Shown here one piece after another: positions 14,471-23,397 of a DNA stretch of 23,981 bases. A program made the position numbers and the translations under genes. The notes below the pieces were generated by a model that did no database searches, had not been told where the DNA came from, and saw only the letters and a program-made list of their open reading frames with translations. Origin of the DNA: CAYRLZ01 sp964425275 (GTDB lineage: Bacteria; Hydrothermota; Tepidihabitantia; Tepidihabitantales; JBDRVQ01); NCBI GenBank assembly GCA_964425275.1, contig CAYRLZ010000022.1:1-23981 (forward strand), written 5' to 3'. Position 1 is the first letter of the stretch. Each line of letters starts with the position of its first letter.

Positions 14471-17400
14471 CTAATATCGTATCTGGAACTGATACCTTAC
14501 AATATATCTTCCATCCCTGGTCTTTTCCCCCACCACCATCTGTTTCCGAGTAAGATAATATTCAGCCTTAAACTCATCGCTCTCTTCCCGGGCCAACACT
14601 TGAGAATAGGTAAGATATAAATTCTTACCAATATATTTACCAACCGTGACCCTTGTTCCCTTTCCTTCAATATCCTTTTCTAAGGAGAGATAATCTAATG
14701 TGAGATAACCCCGGAGTTTTCTTACCACCTCCCGTTCAAAATAAGAAAGGATTCTTTCGGAGATTGCCCGAAAGAATTCTTCCCGTTCCGGAAGCGACTT
14801 CAATTCTTCGGGTGATATATTAAGACTCAAATAAGTGATAATATCCTTCTCCGAAAGGAGCGGTGGTTCGGAAAGGAATTTAAATTCCGGGTGCGCCAGT
14901 GTCCCTTGAAGGAGGAATATTATCTTAAACACCTGGCTGGGATTTTCGCCAATCTTGATTGGCTTTGTCTCCAACTCGGCTCTTAAATTAAGGCGCGGGT
15001 TAATCTCGGTAATATTATCAAACACAATCTCACCCTCTTTTATCTTTAGGGTTCGGTCAAGATAATAAAGTTCCCCCTTTCGGGTCACCAGTTCTCCAAC
15101 ATAAGTGGTTTTTGCCCCCTCTTTCTTCACTCGTAAATCAACCCCCAATTCCAAATCAGCATTTTTATTCCTCAGCCATATCCCTTTTTCCCCACTCACC
15201 TTAAAATTAAATTCCACTTCATCCTGCTCTTCTTCGCCTCTCTTCCCGGATACACCCTTACCAAAAGGGGTAGTTATCAAACCTTCCACTACGGAAAAAT
15301 TGCCCGATAGTCTCAACGGAATATAAGGCGTGTAGTCAATTGATAATTGACCATTAAGCAGGGCAAAAATCTCTTCCTCGTATCTTAATGGTAGTCGGTC
15401 AAAATCAATATCATAGTGTAGGGTATCCACTTTTTGGAAATCCTTGAGATTGACAAATCCCCTTCCGGTAATCTCACCCTTATCCACCTTCCCTTTCGCC
15501 TCAATGAGGATAATTTCATCCTTAACCAGAGACAATTCCGCCGTTAAGTTGGATACCGTTATCCCAGGAATCAGAAAAAATAACCGCCCTTTGTAAATTC
15601 TCACCCGCCCATCAAATTGCACATCTTTGATATTTCCTTTCAGGACGACCTTACCAAATACCTCTCCCTCTTGAAAAGAAAAGATATTTTGCAAAAAAGA
15701 TAAAACCCAAGGACCAGGGTCGTTAAGCGTCGCGGTCAACTCCCAATTTTCTACCTTCCCTTTACTTAAATTGATATAACCGGCGAGATGAGAAACCTTC
15801 TCATTTTTATAAATCGCTAACTCAGCGATTTCTATTCTATTTCCCCGCACAATTATTTGGGATTTAACCTCCGGCAATTGCACATTATATCTCTTCTCCA
15901 CCAAATCTCTTATTCTAATCTCCGCCGCCACCACTGTATCAGAATTGATTGTTGCATCCAAAATTCCTTTAACCCCATCGTCTTTCAGCAACTGACCTAA
16001 CTCAACATTACTCACCTTTATTTGTCCCCGGAGCCACTTCCCAAAACCGAGACTAATGTCACACGATATACTCCCCTGCGCCAAAGAAAGAAGAAGACCG
16101 TAAAGTATAAAAGAATCCCCAGAGAACGCGACGGTAAATTCTTGAGGACTAAAAATTGAATCGTCTCTTAAACGGAGGCAAAGGTCGGAAATTCGAAAGG
16201 AAAAATGAGGGCGCCGCCCTGGCTTTGCCACCGGTAGAATAAATTGAACAACTTCGCCGTTCAACAAAAGCACTGTATCCCGACCAATGGCCGCAATAAG
16301 ATGTAGCAAATCATCTCTAAGAGTAAGATTTAATGAATCAATAGTAAGATTGCCGACTTTTAGATGGCGCAACCACCATTCTCCCTCACCGGTTAGGGTA
16401 AAAAGATTGCGGAAGTTAAAATTAAGACGGGCATAATCGACAGAGAAAGAACGGAGAGAAAATTGACTAATCGCCAAATTACCCCTTAGCGCTAAGGAGT
16501 CAAAATTGCCTCTTATTTCTCCTTCGCCATTTAGCAAATTATCTTCTAATAAGAAGTCTTCCGCCCGATAATGAAAGGCAAATCCATTTTTGGCAAATTC
16601 TCCGGCAAAATGTAAAACCGACCCTTCTTTTAAAACCTTTCCTTGGCAAACGACTTGAATCCCCTCTTTGGTGAATAGATGTTTTACTGCGCCTTTTACT
16701 TGAAACTGGTCATACCTCAAATCGGGGGAGGTAAATGTTGAAGAGAAATTAATCCGACCTCTCCCCCTTCCCCAAAGAGATAGCTCACCTGATACAACCC
16801 GAAGCGGAAATTCCTTTTTCCCGATTAAAAAAAGCCTCCTTAGATTTAGTGCCGAAAAGTTAGAAACCAGATTATAAGAAGTATCCCGGAGGGAAAAGAA
16901 ACCATCAACTCTTAAATCACCCATCCCTTGCGCACTCGTCGCTAACTGATAACGAACCACGCTATCCTGAAACTTCACCGTTAACGAAGACGAAGGGATG
17001 GAAATGCCTTTATAGTGCCCGGTGGTAATCTGCGCCGAAATCTCTCCCTCAATTGCCGGAATTCTAAATATATACTCTTTGGTTAAAACCAAGGAAAGCA
17101 GACCTTGCAACTTAAAATGACTATCCCCTAACCTGCTGGATAGAGAAAGAATATCTATTTTTAATTTCTGCTTACTCACCTCATAATGTAAATTGCCGTT
17201 CCATTCGCCGCTCGCGGTAACTAATTGACCCTCAGAAATTTTAACCCAATCCGGTTCAATGGTTATCGCCCCGGAAAAGTAAATCACCCCTAACTGATTG
17301 GGCGGTGAAGAAATCCTCCCTGCCAAAATTGTTAGTTTATTAACTTTTAAGAATATTTGATTTTTGCCTCTCTTTCTTCTTATTCCCTCTCGCCTCCCCA

Positions 17401-17710
17401 GGGCAAACCGGGGCTCTTCAATTATCAAGGCATAAATCTCTTTCTTCTTTTTCAGTAAAGAAAAGAGCGAGTAGCGGAGATAAACTGACCGCAGCAAAAG
17501 GTCGCCCAGATTGGGGATTTTGAAATGTATTTCTTTCAAACGGAGATCGGAAAAGAGCGAACCCTCAATCTTCCCAATCGTCAAAGTTCCTCCGGCTAAT
17601 TTCCCAATCTCACTCACAATTAATGGCGGGACGACAAACCGCAGGGCAAGAAGAAAAGCAAGCAAGCAAATCATAAAAGAGAGAACACCCCAAAAAACCT
17701 TCTTGCCCAT
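14471..17710 (-). CDS. tamB: TamB-like inner-membrane/periplasmic translocation and assembly protein
   Basis: A 1079-residue protein with an N-terminal signal anchor (residues ~4-28, hydrophobic) and a long body of beta-rich repeats. The C-terminal DUF490/TamB domain is seen around residues 840-1060: the GELYYLDRTLKIKEGEIVFD segment, PRLNLRAELET, then SEKDIITYLSLN and a C-terminal end rich in aromatic residues. TamB spans the periplasm and forms a hydrophobic groove with roles in outer-membrane protein or phospholipid transport. It lies 9 nt downstream of the tamA gene. It is shorter than E. coli TamB (~1259), as is usual in other phyla. No good ribosome site precedes the ATG at 17710. Confidence 0.87.
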   Translation of the reverse strand: MGKKVFWGVLSFMICLLAFLLALRFVVPPLIVSEIGKLAGGTLTIGKIEGSLFSDLRLKEIHFKIPNLGDLLLRSVYLRYSLFSLLKKKKEIYALIIEEPRFALGRREGIRRKRGKNQIFLKVNKLTILAGRISSPPNQLGVIYFSGAITIEPDWVKISEGQLVTASGEWNGNLHYEVSKQKLKIDILSLSSRLGDSHFKLQGLLSLVLTKEYIFRIPAIEGEISAQITTGHYKGISIPSSSLTVKFQDSVVRYQLATSAQGMGDLRVDGFFSLRDTSYNLVSNFSALNLRRLFLIGKKEFPLRVVSGELSLWGRGRGRINFSSTFTSPDLRYDQFQVKGAVKHLFTKEGIQVVCQGKVLKEGSVLHFAGEFAKNGFAFHYRAEDFLLEDNLLNGEGEIRGNFDSLALRGNLAISQFSLRSFSVDYARLNFNFRNLFTLTGEGEWWLRHLKVGNLTIDSLNLTLRDDLLHLIAAIGRDTVLLLNGEVVQFILPVAKPGRRPHFSFRISDLCLRLRDDSIFSPQEFTVAFSGDSFILYGLLLSLAQGSISCDISLGFGKWLRGQIKVSNVELGQLLKDDGVKGILDATINSDTVVAAEIRIRDLVEKRYNVQLPEVKSQIIVRGNRIEIAELAIYKNEKVSHLAGYINLSKGKVENWELTATLNDPGPWVLSFLQNIFSFQEGEVFGKVVLKGNIKDVQFDGRVRIYKGRLFFLIPGITVSNLTAELSLVKDEIILIEAKGKVDKGEITGRGFVNLKDFQKVDTLHYDIDFDRLPLRYEEEIFALLNGQLSIDYTPYIPLRLSGNFSVVEGLITTPFGKGVSGKRGEEEQDEVEFNFKVSGEKGIWLRNKNADLELGVDLRVKKEGAKTTYVGELVTRKGELYYLDRTLKIKEGEIVFDNITEINPRLNLRAELETKPIKIGENPSQVFKIIFLLQGTLAHPEFKFLSEPPLLSEKDIITYLSLNISPEELKSLPEREEFFRAISERILSYFEREVVRKLRGYLTLDYLSLEKDIEGKGTRVTVGKYIGKNLYLTYSQVLAREESDEFKAEYYLTRKQMVVGEKTRDGRYIVRYQFQIRY

Positions 17711-17719
17711 TATCTTATC

Positions 17720-19450
17720 TCAGAAGACATTTCCTAACCCCAAGTTTATCTTCCACCAGTTTTTCTCCTTCAATCGTTTTGGGGCAATCGCATAGTCAAC
17801 CCGCAGTGGACCAACCGGTGTCAGTAGACGCAGACCAATTCCGGTATCGTATTCCAGTCCTTCAATTGAACCGATATCAAAAAAAACGACTCCGGTTAAA
17901 ATCTTATAAATCGGGAAGCGATTCTCCAAATTCATCAGCCAGAAGCCATTACCACCGAAAGCCCTTTCATCATAACCCCGCAGGGTTGTCATCCCCCCGA
18001 GATAGAACTTCTCATAATTCGGAATTTCCTTAGTCCGCCCATAAGGGATAATCTTTCCGACACTAAACCGTCCACCCCAAACCGACTTGCCGCCAAAGAA
18101 AATTCGCCCTTCCCAAGAGAGCCGGTAAAAATCATTACTCCCCCCTAAAAGACCTCCGGCATATTCCCCAAGAGAAAAGGAATAAAAACCACTCGTCGGT
18201 GAAAAGAAATCGTCTCGGGTATCAGACAATAAATTTAAGGCGAGAGAGTTGGTAATCTCTACCCTGGACTCCTTTTCTCCCCAGAGCCGTCGGTATTTAT
18301 TGGTAATATTTGCCTGAAGATTACTGGTTAGGTCATAATAAAACCCGGTCTCTTCCCCGATTTCCCAAATCCTTTTTCCGGCCTTCTGGTCAACATCCAA
18401 AATCAAAAAGGGGCGGGAGGAAAAATTTATCTTTGTCCAAGAGATAAAAGGAACCCGATATGTGGCATTCACCAATAAACGATAACTACCCTTCCAGTCC
18501 GGGTTCACCTCCACCAGGAGATTGAGATGGTGGCGCTTCCGGAGAAGATTGAGGTGCTGCCAGTTAATTGAATGGTAGGTTCTGGCCGGCGGTGAAGAAT
18601 ACCCTAAGCCAAAACCAAAAATCCTTTCTTTTAATTCCTGACAATCAAACCTCACCTCTAATTGGGAAACAAGGACCGAGTCTCCACTTTCAGCGCCATA
18701 AGTCAAGGGATTGACCTTAAAGTAAATATTCTCAAAGAGATTGGTGGCATAGAGTTTTCTTACCGCCTCATAAATCCGTTTCTGAGAATATCTCTCCCCT
18801 TTTTTTAATTCCGTGGTCCTTAGGGCATCCTTATCACGAATTCGGTGTAAACCCCGAAACCTTATCTCCCAAAGATAACAAACAGGTCCTTCCACCATCC
18901 GTAAAACCAAATTTACCCGATTCCCCACAAAAAGGAGAGTATCAATCTTTAAGTCGGCATAATAGTATCCTGAGTTTTGATAGAGTCTTTCTATCTCCTC
19001 CTCCAATTTCTTTACTCTCCCTTGGGAATAAAAACCATAGCCATACTTCTTTAATAACTCTGTTACCTTCGGCTCTTTCTTTCCCAAAAAGAGAATAGAA
19101 TCAATTCGGCTCCTCTCTCCTTCCAGAATCCGAAAAGTAACCACCACCCCTTTCTTTTCTCTCCTCACTTCCCCCTGAATTGCCGCGGAAAAATAACCCT
19201 CATTTCGGTAAAACTCCAATAGAGAGCTAACATCCTCCTCTAAGAGACCACTGTGAAACTCCTTTTTCTTCTGACTAACAATAATTTGGGATAGTAGTTT
19301 CGACTTTATCCCCTTATTACCCAAAAAGACAACCTTGGCAATTGGCTCGGCCAAAGAGAGACTAAATAGAAAATAAAAAGCCGACAATAAAAAAGAGAAC
19401 CCATTATTTTTCCGCTTTGTCCTATAGGTTTTTGCTGTCCGACTTTTCAT
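17720..19450 (-). CDS. tamA: Omp85-family outer-membrane protein, TamA-like (POTRA plus barrel)
   Basis: A 576-residue outer-membrane protein, almost the same length as E. coli TamA (577). A signal peptide (hydrophobic ~20-34) is followed by about three POTRA domains (residues ~36-275; for example EDVSSLLEFYRNEGYFSA and LEEEIERLYQNSGYYYADLK). A 16-strand Omp85 barrel begins near GFGLGYSS and contains the conserved L6-loop motif in LGGMTTLRGYDERAFGG, ending with F, as barrel proteins do. The neighbour tamB makes TamA likelier than BamA, but a single-copy BamA role cannot be excluded because no other Omp85 is visible here. Its promoter, at 19464-19491, leaves a leader of only about six bases. 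Confidence 0.87.
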   Translation of the reverse strand: MKSRTAKTYRTKRKNNGFSFLLSAFYFLFSLSLAEPIAKVVFLGNKGIKSKLLSQIIVSQKKKEFHSGLLEEDVSSLLEFYRNEGYFSAAIQGEVRREKKGVVVTFRILEGERSRIDSILFLGKKEPKVTELLKKYGYGFYSQGRVKKLEEEIERLYQNSGYYYADLKIDTLLFVGNRVNLVLRMVEGPVCYLWEIRFRGLHRIRDKDALRTTELKKGERYSQKRIYEAVRKLYATNLFENIYFKVNPLTYGAESGDSVLVSQLEVRFDCQELKERIFGFGLGYSSPPARTYHSINWQHLNLLRKRHHLNLLVEVNPDWKGSYRLLVNATYRVPFISWTKINFSSRPFLILDVDQKAGKRIWEIGEETGFYYDLTSNLQANITNKYRRLWGEKESRVEITNSLALNLLSDTRDDFFSPTSGFYSFSLGEYAGGLLGGSNDFYRLSWEGRIFFGGKSVWGGRFSVGKIIPYGRTKEIPNYEKFYLGGMTTLRGYDERAFGGNGFWLMNLENRFPIYKILTGVVFFDIGSIEGLEYDTGIGLRLLTPVGPLRVDYAIAPKRLKEKNWWKINLGLGNVF

Positions 19451-19463
19451 TTCCTTGCCTTAG

Positions 19464-19491
19464 AGTATAACTCCCAATCCTTGACTGTCAA
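19464..19491 (-). promoter_or_regulatory. Promoter of the tamA-tamB-priA operon
   Basis: Minus strand TTGACA (19491-19486), 16-nt spacer, TATACT (19469-19464), 13 nt to the ATG at 19450. Of the seven promoters it has the longest gap, and the short leader holds AAGGAA just before the start. The -35 lies in the palindrome CTTGACTGTCAAG (19480-19492). Confidence 0.82.
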
Positions 19492-19525
19492 GCCTTATCA
19501 CCACATATCCAAGGTTCTGCGGGCG

Positions 19526-19553
19526 TTGACATCGGATTAAAATTGGCTATATT
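19526..19553 (+). promoter_or_regulatory. Promoter of the ftcD operon
   Basis: TTGACA (19526-19531), 16-nt spacer, TATATT (19548-19553), then 5 nt to the ATG at 19559. It is divergent from the tamA promoter, and the two -35 boxes are 34 nt apart. The start codon lies where transcription should begin. Confidence 0.82.
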
Positions 19554-19558
19554 TAAAT

Positions 19559-21067
19559 ATGCCAAAGATTGTTGAATGTGTGCCGAATGTGAGTGAAGGT
19601 CGTAGGAAAGAGGTAATTGATAAAATAGTATCATCCATTCTTACCGTCCCGGATATTTTTCTCTTGGATACCGAAATGAATCCGGACCATAATCGGGCGG
19701 TCATCACTTTTATCGGTGAGCCGGAATCCTGTTTAGAAGCCGCTTTCCGATTAACCAAGACTGCCTCCGAACTTATTGATTTGACCCAGCACAAAGGAGA
19801 ACACCCCCGAATCGGGGCAACCGATGTCATCCCCTTTGTCCCGATCTCCGGAGTGACAATGGAAGAGTGTGTCGAATTGGCCAAAAGATTAGGAAAAAGA
19901 ATTGCTGATGAGTTAGGTATTCCTGTTTATCTCTACGAACAGGCCGCAACCCGTCCGGAAAGAGTTGACTTAGCCAATATCCGAAGAGGAGAGTTTGAAG
20001 GTCTGCGAACGGAAATAAAAAAAGAACCGGCCCGGGCCCCGGATTTTGGAAAGCCCGAAATCCATCCGACTGCTGGTGCCACCATCGTTGGTGCCCGATT
20101 CCCGCTGATTGCCTATAATATCAATCTCGCTACCACTGACTTAGAAATCGCCAAGAAGATTGCCAAGGCGATTCGTTACAAAGACGGCGGTTTCCGATAT
20201 GTAAAGGCGCTCGGCTTTGAAATAAAAGAAAAGGGTTGCGTTCAGGTTTCAATCAATATGACCAATTACTCCCAAACTCCTCTCTATCGGGTATTTGAAG
20301 CGGTGAAGCGGGAGGCGAAAAGATACGGTGTCTCAATTAAGGAATCAGAAATCGTTGGCCTCTGTCCGAAAAATGCCTTATTAGATTCGGCAATCTATTA
20401 TCTCCAATTAAATTCCTTCTCCCCCACCCAGATATTAGAAAATCGCCTGCCGGTCACAAAAAGTTTGGCATCTTTTATCAGCGAACTCTCCTCCGCATCC
20501 CCAACCCCCGGCGGTGGTGCGGCCTCCGCCCTTTCCGGATGTATTGGTGCTGCCCTGCTCTTAATGGCCGCTAACCTAACAATTGGGAAAAAGGGGCAAG
20601 AAGCAGTCCAGGAGGAAATGAAGGAGATAAAAAATAAATTAGACCTCCTGGTCAGTCGCTTCTATAACCTTATGGAAATTGATAACCAGGCATTCAACCG
20701 AGTAATTGAAGCCTATAAAATCCCAAAAGAGAAGAAAGAAGAAAGAGATTCGGCAATTGAAGAAGCGTTAAAAGGGGCGGCCCAAGTTCCCTTGGAGGTC
20801 TTAGAAAAGGCGGTGGAGGGACTGAGATTGGCAAAACCAACTGCCGAAAAATGCAATAAGAACTCAGTGAGCGATGCCGGCTGTGGCAGTAATTTCCTTT
20901 TTAACGCCGCTCAGGGGGCTTATCTTAATATCCTGACGAATCTCCTTTCCCTAAGAGATAAGGAATATAAATCAAATAAGGAGAAAATAGCGAAGGGTTT
21001 ACTCCAAGAGGCCAAAGAATGGCAAAAGATGGTGGAGGAGATTGTCTTGAAGAGGATGGGCAGTTAA
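19559..21067 (+). CDS. ftcD: Bifunctional glutamate formimidoyltransferase / formimidoyl-THF cyclodeaminase
   Basis: A 502-residue fusion. The N-terminal ~300 residues are the formimidoyltransferase (two halves: VECVPNVSEGRR start with DHNRAVITF and the HPRIGATDVIPFVP region, then the GAxxPLIAYNINL and NMTNYSQTPLYRV half). It moves the formimino group from formiminoglutamate to tetrahydrofolate. The last ~200 residues are the cyclodeaminase (FISELSSASPTPGGGAASAL), which releases ammonia and gives 5,10-methenyl-THF. This links histidine breakdown to one-carbon metabolism, but no hut genes are in the window. Length and domain order are those of the vertebrate-type fusion (~540). The leaderless-type promoter sits 5 nt upstream. 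Confidence 0.95.
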   Translation: MPKIVECVPNVSEGRRKEVIDKIVSSILTVPDIFLLDTEMNPDHNRAVITFIGEPESCLEAAFRLTKTASELIDLTQHKGEHPRIGATDVIPFVPISGVTMEECVELAKRLGKRIADELGIPVYLYEQAATRPERVDLANIRRGEFEGLRTEIKKEPARAPDFGKPEIHPTAGATIVGARFPLIAYNINLATTDLEIAKKIAKAIRYKDGGFRYVKALGFEIKEKGCVQVSINMTNYSQTPLYRVFEAVKREAKRYGVSIKESEIVGLCPKNALLDSAIYYLQLNSFSPTQILENRLPVTKSLASFISELSSASPTPGGGAASALSGCIGAALLLMAANLTIGKKGQEAVQEEMKEIKNKLDLLVSRFYNLMEIDNQAFNRVIEAYKIPKEKKEERDSAIEEALKGAAQVPLEVLEKAVEGLRLAKPTAEKCNKNSVSDAGCGSNFLFNAAQGAYLNILTNLLSLRDKEYKSNKEKIAKGLLQEAKEWQKMVEEIVLKRMGS

Positions 21068-21071
21068 GAGA

Positions 21072-21896
21072 ATGGACTGCGATTTACATATTCACACCAC
21101 CTATTCGGATGGTCTTTTAGAGCCAGAGCAAATAGTGGAAATTGCCCGGGAATTAAACCTTTCGGCTATCGCCATCGCTGACCACGATGCGGTCGGCGGG
21201 ATTGAACCGGCCAAAGAGGCTGGTAAGCGCCTAAAGATTGAGGTTATCCCATCCGTGGAGTTGAGTTGCCTGGTAGAAAACATTGATGTCCATATTCTCG
21301 CTTATTTCATTGACTATGCGAACCCTCACCTCCTCGCCTTTCTGGGGCAAGTGCAAAAGAAACGAATTGAGCGCGCAAAAAAGATTATCGGACGTTTATC
21401 GGAACAAGGGGTCGAAATCAATGTTGAGCGCGTCTTAGAAATTGCTGGTGGGGGTAGTGTTGGCCGACCCCATATCGCCCAAGTGCTTTTAGAAGCTGGC
21501 TATGTGAATAATCTAAACGAGGCATTTATGAAATTTATCGGTTACCATTGCCCGGCCTATGTCCCAAAGATGGAAATTGGACTGACCGAAGGGCTCGCCT
21601 TAATCAAAAAATACGGCGGGATATCAATCCTAGCTCACCCGGGTACTTATGATATAAACAAAATTGTCTATCCGGCAATTGAAAAGGGGGTTATGGGGAT
21701 TGAAGTTTGGCATCCCGACCATCCGCCAGCGGTTAGTGATTTTTTCTTAGAATTGGCCAAGAAGAATAACCTCTTGATAACCGGTGGGTCCGATTGTCAT
21801 GGTGGCCGGAAAGGGAAGTTACTCATTGGTGAAATCCGCATCCCTTATCGGTATCTCCAAATTTTGAAACAGGCAAAACTTTCATCTCCCGATTAA
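21072..21896 (+). CDS. PHP-domain phosphoesterase (YciV/Rnm-like)
   Basis: A 274-residue PHP-domain protein. Metal-binding motifs are DLHIHTTYSDG at the start, ADHDAVGG, the PSVELSC segment, DVHILAYFID, ISILAHPGTY, and the final TGGSDCHGGRKG with conserved Asp/His. This is the layout of E. coli YciV/RNase AM (5'-3' exonuclease and 3',5'-nucleotide bisphosphate phosphatase) and of its relatives, so those activities are the best guess. It starts 4 nt after the ftcD stop and is probably cotranscribed. Confidence 0.88.
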   Translation: MDCDLHIHTTYSDGLLEPEQIVEIARELNLSAIAIADHDAVGGIEPAKEAGKRLKIEVIPSVELSCLVENIDVHILAYFIDYANPHLLAFLGQVQKKRIERAKKIIGRLSEQGVEINVERVLEIAGGGSVGRPHIAQVLLEAGYVNNLNEAFMKFIGYHCPAYVPKMEIGLTEGLALIKKYGGISILAHPGTYDINKIVYPAIEKGVMGIEVWHPDHPPAVSDFFLELAKKNNLLITGGSDCHGGRKGKLLIGEIRIPYRYLQILKQAKLSSPD

Positions 21897-21911
21897 ACCC
21901 TAAAAATATTG

Positions 21912-22721
21912 ATGGTGATAGCCATTTTACTATTTACCTTCTCTTCTTTTTCGCCTAACGACACCAATTATGTTATCCTTAATTTTGATGACGGCTATTA
22001 TGCGGTTTATAAATATGCCTATCCCCTGCTCGCAAAAGAGAGCATCCCTTTTACCCTTGGGATAATCACCTCAACTCTCTCTCCAAAACGTTTGCAATCC
22101 TCCCCCTATTCCTACTTAACAATCCCGGAGATTAAAGAGATGCAGGAGTTGGGGCGATGCGAAATTGCCAGCCATTCCGTCTCTCACCGCAACCTGCAAA
22201 ACTTAGATTCTCTCCAACTGGCACGGGAAATCTTCACTTCTAAAAAAGTACTGGAATCAATATTCCAAACCGAGGTGAAGGTATTTATTTATCCCTACGG
22301 GCGCTATAATCGGGCGGTGCTAAGATTACTTCATAGTAGTGGTTATTCCCTGGCCCGTTCGGTGGAATGGGGTGAAGTAAACCTCTTTTTGCCCTATCGT
22401 CTGCCCGTGAAAGAGGTTCGGCGGGGGGTGCCAATTTCCCAAATATTGAAACAAGTCAAAAGGAGCCGTTTTACCATCCTCCTCTTTCATCGGGTCGTGC
22501 CCAACCCAAAGTTCTTCGGTGATTACGGGGTTGCCGATTTTACCGCTTTAATCTCGGCCTTAAAGAAATTACCCAATATAAAATTCCTAACGATGGCGGA
22601 AATGGCTCAGAGGTGGTGGCAGGAAATGTTAAAAAAACAATTATTGACTAATGGGGAAAAAGATTTCCGGTTATTCCAAAAGGTAGACCTCGACCTTTTG
22701 CCCACTCCCAATACCCCCTGA
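21912..22721 (+). CDS. Secreted polysaccharide deacetylase (NodB-like)
   Basis: A 269-residue exported protein with a short hydrophobic leader (residues 1-14) and a NodB-homology domain: VILNFDDGYYAV (metal/catalytic Asp pair), ASHSVSHRNL (the H-S-x3-H metal motif), FIYPYGRYN, and ILLFHRVV near the C-terminus. Family members remove N- or O-acetyl groups from peptidoglycan, chitin-like or other envelope polymers. The ATG at 21912 gives an N-terminal signal; a TTG directly before it is less likely. It lies 15 nt after the PHP gene in the same direction. Its stop lies inside the convergent 3D-domain gene. Confidence 0.87.
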   Translation: MVIAILLFTFSSFSPNDTNYVILNFDDGYYAVYKYAYPLLAKESIPFTLGIITSTLSPKRLQSSPYSYLTIPEIKEMQELGRCEIASHSVSHRNLQNLDSLQLAREIFTSKKVLESIFQTEVKVFIYPYGRYNRAVLRLLHSSGYSLARSVEWGEVNLFLPYRLPVKEVRRGVPISQILKQVKRSRFTILLFHRVVPNPKFFGDYGVADFTALISALKKLPNIKFLTMAEMAQRWWQEMLKKQLLTNGEKDFRLFQKVDLDLLPTPNTP

Positions 22722-23282
22722 GAGGAAGTATTTAATATTCTCTTTTTCTCCTAAAAAAATGTCCAGGCTTTTACCAACAATCTTTTCTCCAATATCATGC
22801 GTATAAAAAACACCGTTGAGCGTCTTTTCTTCCGTTTTAATCCCACAGGCCTTGGGGATGAAGACCTTTGACCCGAGGGGAATCACTTGGGGGTCAACCG
22901 CTACCGATTTAAGGGGCATCAGAGAAAACCCCTTTCCTAAGGGCTGGTCGACCACTTTTACTCGCTTCTGCTTCTTAAGCCAACTGATAAGCCTTCCGTC
23001 CCGGAGGCGGGCACAAGATTCAATCTTGAAGTCGCGCACAAAAGAATAGGGGAAGTAAGACAAAAGTTTTCCATCAACAGTATAAAGGGGAACCGTCCGC
23101 CTGCCCCGATAATCCTCTTCTCGGACTATCCAGTAAAAGGTTATCCGGAACTTTCCTAAGAATTTCGCTTGCCATACCTGGGGTTCTTTTTCAACCGGTC
23201 GGATAACAAACCTTGGTGGGCTAACGATATGAAGAGGTGCGCAAGCGATAAGAAATAAAAAAATAAGCGACAATCTCTTCAT
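22671..23282 (-). CDS. 3D-domain lipoprotein (putative peptidoglycan-acting)
   Basis: A 203-residue lipoprotein. The leader ends in LIAC with Cys14 as the lipidated residue. The C-terminal half is a 3D domain, named for three conserved Asp: D130 (VAVDPQVIPLGSKVFIP), D163 (YTHDIG) and D174 (KSLDIFLG). 3D domains occur in lytic transglycosylases such as MltA and in the Rpf/stationary-phase cell-wall proteins, so cell-wall turnover is likely, though the catalytic partner domain here (IVREEDYRGRRTV) is unrecognised. A start at 23300 would overlap the -10 box; ATG 23282 is preferred. It overlaps the convergent deacetylase gene by 51 nt. Confidence 0.82.
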   Translation of the reverse strand: MKRLSLIFLFLIACAPLHIVSPPRFVIRPVEKEPQVWQAKFLGKFRITFYWIVREEDYRGRRTVPLYTVDGKLLSYFPYSFVRDFKIESCARLRDGRLISWLKKQKRVKVVDQPLGKGFSLMPLKSVAVDPQVIPLGSKVFIPKACGIKTEEKTLNGVFYTHDIGEKIVGKSLDIFLGEKENIKYFLSGGIGSGQKVEVYLLE

Positions 23283-23288
23283 AATAAA

Positions 23289-23317
23289 TTTATACAGCAA
23301 AATTGGCGAAAAGTCAA
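23289..23317 (-). promoter_or_regulatory. Promoter of the 3D-domain lipoprotein gene
   Basis: Minus strand TTGACT (23317-23312), 17-nt spacer, TATAAA (23294-23289), 6 nt to the ATG at 23282. It fits the leaderless pattern. Confidence 0.85.
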
Positions 23318-23397
23318 CTCCAAATCATCGTGTATCTTCTCTTCGGGTTAGAGAAGTCAATCTTACGAATGGGGATTTGCTCTAATCTCTCAAAATG

